Below, in pieces: positions 1-10,741 of a stretch of 64,000 nt of DNA (within the stretch, counting starts at the first letter, position 1; the number at the start of each line of letters is the position of its first letter). The translations under genes were made by a program, and so were the position numbers. The stretch comes from Oreohelix idahoensis. Its lineage: Eukaryota > Mollusca > Gastropoda > Stylommatophora > Oreohelicidae. Location of the stretch: contig JAMPIV010012163.1 of assembly GCA_024509875.1 (NCBI GenBank), positions 1 to 64,000 of the forward strand, given 5' to 3'. Under the pieces are notes generated by a model that was given only the letters and a program-made list of their open reading frames with translations, was not told where the DNA came from and searched no databases.

Positions 1-230
1 ATACACTACTAGCTGTGTAGTGAACTTATGAGAAAGAATCAACTGATGATTAATTGCTGTTATTAGAGGTACACAGTTGATTATACAAGACCTTATTTAA
101 AGGCTTGTTTCCCACAGAGATTGGGATAAAGGAGCTGATTATTCGAGCTATTAAGAGCTTGTTTCCATTTATTTGGAGATAGATTTCATTATTGCTATTT
201 CAGGTATCTAGTCACATATTAGTATACATT

Positions 231-500
231 ATGTCGACTTTAGATTACTTTATTGAGCAAGGGAAGTCCCTAGGCAAGACTGGAGATAAGTTGGAGGAGT
301 ATGCTACCAGTCAATATGAAAAAGCACAAAAATTGGAAATTGATAAACTGAAAGCTGAAGAGAAAAAACAAAAAAGTGAGGATAGAAAATTGAAATTAGA
401 ATTTGAACAAAAGAAATTGCAGATGCAGGTTGAGGAAAAGAGATTCCAAATGGAAATGGAAAAAACAAAACAGACAGAGAAGCTGAACAAAAAAGATTAG
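231..500 (+). pseudogene. N-terminal coiled-coil segment of element 1 Gag
   Basis: ATG at 231 opens a reading frame starting MSTLDYFIEQGKSLGKTG that becomes almost entirely Lys/Glu/Gln, as expected for a coiled coil. It ends at TAG 498-500. From about 479 the coiled coil continues in another frame, so a one-base indel probably occurred in the A-rich stretch around 459-480. Elements 2 and 3 have the same kind of charged N-terminal coiled coil fused directly to Gag, which argues that this short ORF was once the start of the same polyprotein. A programmed frameshift is possible but not shown by the sequence. Confidence 0.6.
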
Positions 501-796
501 AAAGAGAAGCTGAACAAAAAATATTAGAAGCAGAAGCTGAACAAAAGAGATTAGAAAGAGAAGCTGAACAAAAAAGATTAGAAGCAGAAGCTGAACAAAA
601 GAGATTAGAAAGAGAAGCTGAACAAAAAATATTAGAAAGAGAAGCTGAGGCTGAACAAAAGAGATTAGACAGAGAGGCTGAACAAAAGAGATTAGACAGA
701 GAAGCTGAACAAAAGAGATTAGATAGAGAAGCTGATGCCGAGGAGAGAAAGGCAAAAAGGGAACATGAGGAAAAACTGTTAGCATTTGAGTTATAA
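479..796 (+). repeat. 27-bp coding tandem repeat (9-residue coiled-coil repeats)
   Basis: About nine copies of a 27-bp unit encode nine-residue repeats of the type EAEQKRLER, with variants ending LEA, ILE and LDR. The frame is that of the downstream gag-pol ORF (codons starting at 479), not that of the ATG at 231. An in-frame TAA at 794-796 separates the repeats from the Gag core. The repeat looks like expansion of a coiled-coil rod by slippage. Confidence 0.85.
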
Positions 797-814
797 AAAT
801 TGAAATTGACAAAT

Positions 815-3800
815 ATGGGTATTGCTAATCAGTCAACTGGTAATAATGGTAAACCTTCTACTTATAAGGTCAAGGTACCACCGTTCAATCCTTCCAGTGA
901 CGATATTACATTCTGGCTGGATCGTTTTGAACGTTCTTGTCGAACTCATAATGTGGATAAATCACAGTATGCTAATCAGTTGTTAGAAAATTTGAAAGGT
1001 GATTCTCTTACAAGTTTAAGCTTGGTAGAAGAGGCTGATAAGGATAATTATGATGTTATTAGAGCAGCCTTATTGAAAAAATATCAATTAACAGAGGAAG
1101 GTTACCGTATTTTGTTTAAGAAGATGGTACCTGAATCAGGGGTAGAATTCTCAGAATTCATTGCAAGGACACGTCTTACATTTAATCGTTGGATTGAGCT
1201 GTCCAAAACAGAAAAGACATATGAAGCCCTTATGGACTTATTGCTCAGAGACAAGATTATGTCAAGTGTAAATAAACTATTCCTTGAATTCCTACATGAG
1301 CGTAAACCCAAGACACTAAAAGAAATGGAAGAATATTGTACCCAATACGTCACGGCACATCCGGACGTAGCTTTTAGCAATGCTAAGGTTAAGGAAGGCA
1401 TGCCAGTTGCTTCAGCAACACCATACAACCCTAATTATTCACACAAATTTCAGGGACCACAAAACAGGTTTGATAAAAAAGGTAACCATAATAAGTATCA
1501 AAACCAAGGTAACCAATCATTTCAGGGTTCTTCTGCGAAGAACTGGAGACGAGCCGACAGCCCTCGATTCAGGGGTGGTCATAATTATAGGAATTTCCGC
1601 AGAGGAAGTCATAATAGGAACTATCCAAGTCATCCATCATGGAGACAACAAGATCATAGTTATAGAGATACTCATTATAATGAATATGATAATGGTAACC
1701 ATGAGAACTATGATTCAAACCCAAATAGGGGTTACAATAGAGGAAATAATAATGATTACAGAGGCGATAATAATCGAGGTAGATCGCAATACAAAAAACA
1801 TAAACCACATTATCAGGGAAACTCTGCACAGCAAGAGTCACATGAAGCCTATAGGCAGACTAAAGATAATAATGATGCTAATAATATGGCGTGTTCCGCT
1901 TTTGATTTTGGGAGAGCATCCCAGTGCCCCCAATGCAAAACATTATTTGAACCAACTACGGTGTCCACTTTAAGTTGTGGCCATCCTCTTCCCGCTCTTC
2001 CTGCGTCAGTCGCGCATGATGGAAGAGGTTCTCTTGTCTTACATAAAGGTTTAGTAAATGACAATCCAGTCTCAGTTCTTTTTGATTCTGGATGCACCAC
2101 AATTGGTGTTAGGCAGTCACTTGTAGATCCTTCTCGTGCCACCGGAAAAGTAGTCAAATGTGTAACATTTGGCGGCACCTTAGAGAAATACTCTACTGCT
2201 ATCATTAAGATTGCTACTCCTTTCTTTACAGGAGATGTACACGCATGTCTTCTGCCGAATCCGATCGCTGATCTTATCATCGGTCGTATTCACGGAGTCA
2301 AAGAATGCACTCCGCAACAAACTTCCGTTTGGGAAAAACAAAATATGCAAACTGCTAATGCTGTAGTCACTAGAGCTCAAGCTCTTAATATGCCTCAAAC
2401 TTCATCTACTGAAGATAATGAAGTGCATAACCAAGATGATCCCTTGGTAATTTCTCGTGACTCGTTTATAAAACAGCAAGAAGATGATCCGACTCTAAAG
2501 AAATTCTTCACTCTTGCAACAAAAGGTGATCCGAATAAAGATACAAAGCGTAAATCTTGGATTACAATGAAGAATGGCGTACTTGTACGTATGATGCAAG
2601 ACTCCACTAAGTCAAGTCATTCTCAGATTCTTGTTCCCAAGAATTTGAGAGTTAAAATTTTGCAGCACGCTCACGACTCTCAGTGTGCTGGACATATGGG
2701 TTTTTCCCGTACTAAGTCAAGAGTTCTTGCGGCTTTCTTTTGGCCTTTTGTGAACAAGGACATACGGATTTATTGTCGATCTTGTAAAGTATGTCAAGAG
2801 GTCAAATCCAGAGGTCCACGCCATGCTGCACCTATTCAGGCTGCAGACATCCCTATTCGACCATTTCAGAAAATGGCGATAGACATCATTGGTCCATTTA
2901 AGATCAAATCTGCTAGAGGACATCAGTTTATCTTGACGTGTGTTGATATGTGCACACGTTGGCCAGAGGCTATTCCTCTGAAGAGCATTACTACTGCTGA
3001 CATTGCAGATGCTCTTTGGTTTATATTTTCTCGTCTGGGATTCCCTGGAGAGATATTATCAGACCATAACACCCAACTAATATCGGATACCATGTCTCAG
3101 GTAATGTCGATTCTGCAGATAGAGAGATCTTTGAGTAGTATCTATCATCCTATGTCCAATGGGATGGTGGAACGGCTAAATAGAACACTTAAAAACTTAC
3201 TAGGGAAGATAACTGAGGATCATCCTCAAGATTGGGACAGGGTTTTACCCGCGGCCCTCTTCGCTTACAGAGAGGTCCCCAATGAACATACAGGATTTTC
3301 TCCCTTTGAACTTGTCTATGGCGCGCGACAGCGCGGCCCTATGTCTTTGCTTCATGATCTCATAACCGCTGATAATATTACCGATGACACAAAATCTTCT
3401 TACGAATATGTCATCGCGCTGAGACAAAAGATTATCGAAGCATGCAAATTGGCAACTTCTTCTTCTGAATTTGCTAAACAGAAGGCAAGACAATTTGCCA
3501 ATAAGAAAAGAACCTTACGACAACTTTGTCCTGGTGACAAAGCATTTGTTTTGCTACCTTTTAGGGAAAACAGACTTCTTATTTCTTGGAAAGGTCCGTA
3601 CGAGATAATCTCGAAAATTTCCGATGTTGACTACATTGTCGATATTGATGGAAAGCATAAAACCTTCCACATCAATATGCTTACGGAATTCCATGATCGT
3701 CCTGATTATTTACAGCCTATTTTCCAGGCAACGGACGATTCACTAGTCCAACATGGTCATTACTCATCACTGTCCGTAATACAGGATGAGGAAACAAGTT

Positions 3801-5266
3801 TTTCGGATGTTAATCTTCCGCTTCCGATGATTCCACTTCATTCTAGTGAATCATGGAAACATGTTACTGTCTCTCCTAATTTATCTCTAGGAGAACAGCG
3901 ACAAGTTTCGGCTATGTTACAAACATTTCAGGATGTCCTTACTGATATCCCTGGACAAACTCATGTCATTGAACATGACATTATTCTAACTGACCATAAT
4001 CCTATTAGGGTCAGACCTTATCCTATCCCTATACATTTTCAAGCACAGGTTGAGAAGGAGTTGGATGAGATGATAGATTTAAAAATAATTGAACCATCCA
4101 CTTCTGCATATTCTTCGCCGATGGTTATTGTTCGAAAGAAAGACAATAACATACGTCTTTGCGTTGACTATCGCAAATTGAATCAAGTTACGAAGTTTGA
4201 TGCTGAACCTATGCCTTTACTAGAAGAGCTACTTACTAGGCTTTCTAAATCTCATTTTTTCACTAAACTTGATTTGTCTAAAGGATATTGGCAAGTTCCT
4301 TTATCTGAACGCGCCAAACCTTTTACTGCTTTTTCTACACCTAGAGGCCTTTTTCAATGGAATTTCATGCCTTTCGGCCTTATGAACGCACCAGCTACAT
4401 TCGTACGCATGATGCGTCGAATCCTATCTTATCGGTCAGATGTCATTGCGTACCTAGACGACATCTGTCTTTTCAGCGATACTTGGGAAGATCACTATTC
4501 AGGGTTAGTTGAATTACTATCAACTCTACGCGAGTATAACCTGACAGCGAAACCCTCTAAAGCCTGCATTGATTTTAGCGAAATTTCTTTCCTAGGCCAT
4601 CGAGTTGGTCATGGTTTCCTAAAGACAGAGGACCATAATATCACTAAGATACTTAACATCTCTATTCCTAAGACTAAAAAGCAAGTGCGAAGTCTCTTAG
4701 GCCTTATTCAATTTTATGGAAGATTCATTCCGAATCTATCCTCTATCATGGCACCTCTTTCTACACTACTAAAGAAAGGGTCGCCTAATATGGTCCACTG
4801 GTCACAGGAATGCCAATCCTCTTTGGATAAGATTAAAAATTTGTTTTCAACACCACCTATTTTAGTGTTACCTACTACGGATAAGACATTTGTTCTTCGG
4901 AGTGACGCTTCATCCACTGGGATTGGAGCGGCACTAATGCAAGAGTACTCTGGAACTCTGCATCCTGTAATGTATATCTCCAGAAAACTTAATGCTGCAG
5001 AAAGGAATTATTCGGTTTTAGACCGTGAGCTATTGGCTATGGTATGGTCAATTCTCAAACTATAAATATTCCTTCTAGGCGCACATTTCATAGTAGAAAC
5101 CGACCAGAAAGCTCTTACAGCTATACAGAGTAAGAATTTGAAGAGCTCGAGGTCTACTCGATATGCAATCGCTCTTCAACCTTTTCATTTCTCGGTACGA
5201 GCTATCCGTGGATCAGATAATGTGATGGCAGACGTTTTGTCTAGATGCCCACATGATTCCACCTAA
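815..5266 (+). pseudogene. Gag-PR-IN-RT-RNase H polyprotein, one premature stop
   Basis: One frame is open from the TAA at 794 to TAA 5063-5065; the first ATG is at 815. In order: Gag core (to residue ~200), an Asn/Arg/Gly-rich basic stretch (~225-360) with a Cys-X2-Cys segment instead of a standard CCHC knuckle, an aspartic protease with DSG near 2080, an integrase HHCC domain near 2660-2790, an integrase core with both Asp and the Glu of MVERLNRTLK intact, a GPY/F module (WKGPYEI), an RT with YLDD near 4450, and an RNase H starting at RSDAS near 4900. After the TAA at 5063 the same frame continues the RNase H (ETDQKAL, GSDNVMADVLSR) to a stop at 5264-5266, so this TAA is a nonsense mutation inside RNase H. 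Integrase before RT is directly visible. Confidence 0.9.
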
Positions 5267-6593
5267 CTGTTAGGTCTTGGACTTCTTAACACATCTAAGT
5301 CTATAACAGTTCTTTTTTCTATATCAAGATAGATACACATGGTAATTTGTAATATAATGATTGTATCACTATTATCACTACGTTCATTGATATATATTCA
5401 CCGCTGTTCTTTGATGATTTTTCTTCTTTGTCAATCATGTACTTATAGTGCTTAAATATGAAATTGTTATATGAATTGTGTCATTGCCAGCATTGTAGTA
5501 TACGTTGGTGGCACCTCCCTGGAAATATTTATACTTAAGAGAAATGCTTTCTCTGAGATGTTGAGATATATTCTCACGAGTCGATCTATGCTGCGACTTT
5601 ACCTTAATTTGACATTATAAATTGCTCTTATTAGTCATCTGCGCATTATTCGTGCATTGTGAGCCTATTGTATGTTGCTCTCAGATGGAAAAAAAAATTG
5701 CAATTTTTCCCCCCGGGGGTTGCGGTAGTCTGCTACCAACAGATTACTGGTGGCAATGAATATAGAGATATATATATATAGGAAGATGTTATGTTTGGAA
5801 ATATTTGGTAATATTTTGAGTCTAAGATTAGAACTCTAGTCAAAGGGCGAATACTCATTTTATGCTTCGAGTGAAAGTAAATATATAGTCGCCCCACTTG
5901 AATATAGTTGAAAGGTTAACATTAGCGCATGCCCAATGAGACGATTAGTTGTCGTTGGGGCTTCCGTGATGACGGACGGATCTTGAAGGCTGTCGGACAA
6001 ATGAGCGTCCAAAGTTTTTCGTCATTGTGATTGATTCTGGGAAAGAGAGGAGTTTTCTCTCAGTATACTATGATGGTCGATACTTCTCCCAGAATATATA
6101 TGTTAGTGTGCTAGTTACTAGTATTTTCTGAACTGAAGGTAAAGAAGGAACATTTTCTAAAACTTTATCTAGGCCTAACGACGCCATAGATGTTATATCA
6201 TCTATCTATATATTTGATGGATCGTATGTAGACGATTCCTGTACTAGCAGCACTGTGAGTGGACATATGTAACATTCCTTATGGGTATGGAAAACCCAAA
6301 GACATTAGATGAGCAAATGAACGGAACTTTCATTTGTAGTGAAGATATCTTATGGATGAACGTCGCTCACTGGGACCGGCGCCATTTTGAATCTCACTGT
6401 TGGTCTGTTTGAATTGTCAATCAGAGAACGGAGATATCTTATTACCTGATGGCGATACCAAGACCTACGTTGTATTGAAGTCTACTCTTTGTTATTTGAG
6501 ATTGTCAACCTTAAAAGAAAGACCCTGTTGAATTTAAAGCCTAAGAGACTTAGCCTGAAAGACATAGTCAGCAGAGGGTCTGTAGGGGAGCAT
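5267..6593 (+). other. Post-pol noncoding region of element 1 with polypurine tract
   Basis: No ORF of note is present. The segment holds a TA repeat near 5770-5780 and a purine-rich tract just before TGTGAGG at 6594. Elements 2 and 3 have the same layout, a run of Gs a few bases before an LTR starting TGT. An alternative LTR start is TGTTATG near 5790. Without the 5' LTR the boundary cannot be proved. Confidence 0.4.
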
Positions 6594-7770
6594 TGTGAGG
6601 ACCATTATTATTGTTAACTCAAACTGATGCTACTAGTCAGTGGAGGTATGAGACGATAGACTATCATAACTATATATTTGCTCCTATCGTCCGATTATAT
6701 TTACTTGCTATGAGATTGCCAAATTGCTGTTGCCACCCATTTGTCAAGTATCCAATGATTTATTGTGTCAACCTGTTCCAATGACTGTCAACCGTGCTGT
6801 CAGAGTGTGTGTCATTAAACTGTCTAAAACGTCTACAGTAGTTCTAGTTATCATTGACTTATAGCCGTGAGGGTATGAGTGCATTGCTACCAATTTGTCA
6901 ACTCTGCAGAACCATTCAAGTATTCGCATATTGACACTCATATTAACACTCATTGTCAACAAAACATTCTTGTCGGGGCCTCATTACGTTCCGGGACAAG
7001 GTGACCTATATGTCCAACACTGTGCCGGGTTTGAGTTGACCACGTACTCTCATCAGGCAGACGAGTACATACAAACATTCATTCCATCAAGCAATATTAC
7101 GAAAATAAGCATTTATCAAATGGCTGACATAAGTAATAAACACCTTCAACAGGTACTTCTTTTTAATAATCTACACACACAATAAGGCCTCACATGGCCA
7201 TCAAATGCATCAAATACAATAATGAAAAAAATCACTGTAGATAATACGATCTAGACCCTACACTGCTCTAGAATTACAACATAATTATCACCAAGGTCCG
7301 AAAATATGGCAGGCACTCAGTTTACAGTCCACAATATAACCATACAGCGACCTCGCTGGCATTAGTGAAAAATACGTCCTTTTTCGACGAATGCTAGTCC
7401 TCACTCCTCATTTTGCGCATTTTTATCCCGACTTCCGGTAGTCACATGACCCACCAGTTCGGCTAACCTCGGCCTTTCCGACTGGTATTTTCACCAAACA
7501 CAAGACATAAGATGCACTGCAAAATAACGCTGTGACAAAAATTATAGAGATTTCCTTGGCTGTCTTTGTAAGACTGTCAAGATTCTCCAAGAAAAGGTCC
7601 AGCCTGATAAAAGGAATTCTGAATTCTAACTCTGGCAAGGTCTGGTGTCGCCTTGGCAAGCGTGGATCTCGCAGTAAATTTTCAGAGTGAAACGTGTCAG
7701 GTTATATTCCCTGTCTTCCCACGCATGTGTTTGTTACGACGCTAAGTAACAAGCCATCGTTTTCAAACAT
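6594..7770. other. Possible start of element 1 3' LTR; otherwise unassigned
   Basis: TGTGAGG at 6594 resembles the LTR start TGTGACG of element 3, which suggests that the 3' LTR of element 1 begins here. Its right end is not recognisable. A 96-codon frame at 6895-7185 and a minus-strand frame at 7423-7659 are present, but neither resembles a known protein and I do not call them genes. Confidence 0.3.
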
Positions 7771-8128
7771 TGTTACAGAGAGTTATGATCATTAAATTCT
7801 CTATATACTCTTCTTTTCTTAACCCGTGTCCTCTATTTATTATCACTCTTTACCCTTTTCCTGTATTTTCGCACTCATTCGTTTGCGAAAAATATTTTCT
7901 TCCCCATTCTCAACTTTACCGTTTTCTTTCTCATACTGGTAAACGCATTTATGACCTAACGTGTCAGTCTCTACACGAGACGGGAGAGCGTTAAAATGCA
8001 TTCCATAGCATTAGGTGTCAGTGGACGAAACTGTGAATATTCGCTTTCGCCAGACCTATAGGCGACATTTTGTCTGCATTTTCACCTGCCACAACGAGTT
8101 GCATCGGCTGAGCGCTCAGGTGAGGCGC
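7771..8128 (+). mobile_element. LTR fragment of the element 2 family
   Basis: These 358 bp match 19844-20201, the first part of the 3' LTR of element 2, with only a handful of substitutions (about 98% by eye). The match starts exactly at TGT of the LTR and stops abruptly after TGAGGCGC. It may be a truncated 5' LTR of element 2 or an independent fragment. The same short frame, conserved in both copies (7770-7994 and 19858-20067), is LTR sequence and not a gene. Confidence 0.85.
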
Positions 8129-9330
8129 TGTGGTGAAGTGGGATGTTATAAATATTTATAGGGGACTTAGTGTACTGACTGAGATCAGCTGTGAAGGTAT
8201 CTATATCTAATAAGAGTAGTGTATTATAGATAACCTTACTTGCTGCCACATATGTATACCTAAGTCAGAATTATTCTGGAATAGTGTGATGACTACGTTA
8301 TATGTCTAGGGTATGTGTATGATGAAGTGTAAGTCAAAACAACAACAGACAGATAAACAATTTAATTTATTCCACTACACTTGACAACACTGTGACACTC
8401 ACATACATAAAACACTCTACAAGGATATCTTAAGGAGTCACTGATAACTTTTCAAATAACAATATGTATTCATTGCTGTCATGAATGAATATGTGTCCTG
8501 ATTCAAATACAAAGGGAACCAGGAATCACAATCAATTTTAATTACAAGTTATAAGTACAGAATTTATCAATATGAATATTGTAGTGACATATATTATTAA
8601 AAGTATCCTATGTGTGTCAGTTGTGTAGTAGTAATATGAGGTAATACTGGTTTTGTTTTGTTCAAGCTCTGTTGGTATTTGTCATCATGACTTCAATAGT
8701 TTGTCTTTATTGGAACTAGTATTGGAGATGTTCTCAGTTCCTGATATTAAAACAATTTACTTCCCCTCTTAAGTTTATGTTACAATGTCATTTTAAGATG
8801 GGGGTACATAATGTGAGCTCAGCTGGCCAAATCAGCTTATCTTGCGTGATGGCGGCAGGAAAGGACTCCTCTGCTCGAATTCTCCTCTGGGCTCAGGAGA
8901 CACCTCACTGATGGCTAAAAAGACCAAGGAGTATGCTGTCCGACTCTGGATTCAGCAAAAGCTCTGGGTCAGGGGTGCTGCTCAATAACGTTAAGATTTC
9001 AACAGTCCTGAAAACAAGAAGGATGTAACCTTCCTATCAGGTTACTGTCAAACTAATATATACACTGGCACAATTCATCACCAAAGGATTATTCATGAGC
9101 GTTAGGCAACTTCAGCTCATGATTTCTGATTTGTGATTGAGTTTTTTATATTGGGTTATAGTTTCCAGTACCTAATGGGGTGTACAATACGGTCTGCAAT
9201 TCCAGCATGTTATTTTTTTCTTGTTCAAGTGAGGAATAACTAGGTGTATGAACTATTTTGCCGTTTTAGTTCCTTAGGGGGTCATTTTTACTATCACTCG
9301 ATGACACCTTCTGTTGGTTACTACTGGGTG
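8129..9330. other. Unassigned AT-rich sequence
   Basis: No ORF, repeat or recognisable element was found. It does not continue the LTR match of 7771-8128: 8129 onward is unlike 20202 onward. Confidence 0.5.
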
Positions 9331-10132
9331 GGGGGGGGGGGTGGTTAACTACATCGGTTTGCTGGAACTACGGGATATAACAGGCATAAATTGGGGGTAT
9401 TTACAGGGGGGGGCAATTTCATTAAAGTAATTGAACGAAGGCTTACCGAGCAGGGGGGGGGGGGGGGGGGGGGGGGGGGGTAAATTTATTTTCGGGGGAC
9501 TGGCATATGGATATAGCACACCACACTCGGAACTGCGATTTCAAGGGTTCATATTTTATGGGTCGGAGGGGGGTGCTCAACGATACCCTGGGGGGTCTCT
9601 TAGTAGGTGGGGGGGGATGGGGGGGGGGAACAGGGTGGGGGAATCAAGGGGGGTTTGGGGCTCTACCCAATGGTGGACGGACGGATTAACAGGGGGGGGG
9701 GAAATCAAGTACCCCCTTGTATTCGTTCCGTTTCAACACAAGGGGGGGGGGGATAGGGGTTTTTCTTTTCTTTGGCATACCGTTATCAATTGGGGGGTCA
9801 AATGGGGCGAGCAGTAATAACGTAAGGTTTTTTGGGGCGGGGGGGGCAATAAAATTTTTAGCATAATGATTTGGGGGGGGGGGGGGGTATTTATGGCATG
9901 GTTGGGGGGGTGAAATTCCCTAGACTATTTGCATGACAGAAGGGGGGGGGGGGGTATTGTCAGGGTACATGCTTTCGGGGGGACCATCCGGGGTGCGGTT
10001 GTCGGTTACAGGCATATTTCTTTATTAGGGGGGGGGGCAGGGCGGGGGGGGCACTGTAGCAATCAAAGGGGGGGGGGGGGGGGGGGAGGGGGGTTTCGAA
10101 CTAACGCTGGGGTACGGGGTTGGGGTTCAAAT

Positions 10133-10164
<32 letters not shown>

Positions 10165-10458
10165 CTTTGCTATGGCGGCGGGGGGGGGGGGGGTGGGGGG
10201 GGGGGGGGGAGACCGTGGGGGGTGGGGGGGGGGGGTGGGGGGGGGGGGGGAGGAGTGGGGGTCGGGCGGGCGGCGGGGGGGGGGGGGGGGGGGGGGGTTG
10301 GGGGGAGGGGTGGGGGGGGGGGTGGGGGGGGGGGGGGGGCGGAGGGGGGGGGTGGGGTGTGGAGGGGGGGCGGGGGGGGGGGGGGGGGGGGTCGGCGGGG
10401 TGGGGGGGGTGGGTGGGTGGGGGGGGGGGGGGGGGGTGGGGGGGGGGGCGGGATGGGG

Positions 10459-10503
<45 letters not shown>

Positions 10504-10602
10504 TGGATCACTAAAAATATTCCACTTTATAATAGGGGGGGGGGGGGGTCCATGTGGGCCGTGGTTGGGGGGGTGTGGGGGGGATTGAATGGGGTTGGGG
10601 GG

Positions 10603-10649
<47 letters not shown>

Positions 10650-10698
10650 ACTCCATTAGATAATGGGGATTTGGGGGGGGGGGGGGGGGGGGGGGTAT

Positions 10699-10741
<43 letters not shown>

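Larger units (their letters stand above)
1..6593 (+). mobile_element. Ty3-type LTR retrotransposon, element 1 (internal region)
   Basis: The internal region runs from a 5' leader at the window edge through Gag, protease, integrase, reverse transcriptase and RNase H, ending with a purine-rich tract near 6580-6590 just before a TG dinucleotide at 6594. The 5' LTR would lie left of the window. Domain order is PR-IN-RT-RH rather than the usual Ty3 order PR-RT-RH-IN. That arrangement is known from the Gmr1-like group of Ty3/gypsy elements first described in deuterostomes. About 1.3 kb of noncoding sequence separates the end of pol from the proposed 3' LTR, and no envelope-like ORF is visible there. 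The copy is damaged by a frameshift and two in-frame stops. Confidence 0.8.

Noticed and set aside
396..812. Minus-strand ORF of 138 codons with FVQLL repeats
   Set aside because: It is the antisense shadow of the 27-bp coiled-coil repeats of element 1.
5267..6593. Possible envelope gene downstream of pol in element 1
   Set aside because: No open frame with signal peptide or membrane segment is present.
7770..7994. Conserved short ORF present twice (also 19858-20067)
   Set aside because: Conservation is explained by both copies being LTR sequence; third-position changes are not favoured.
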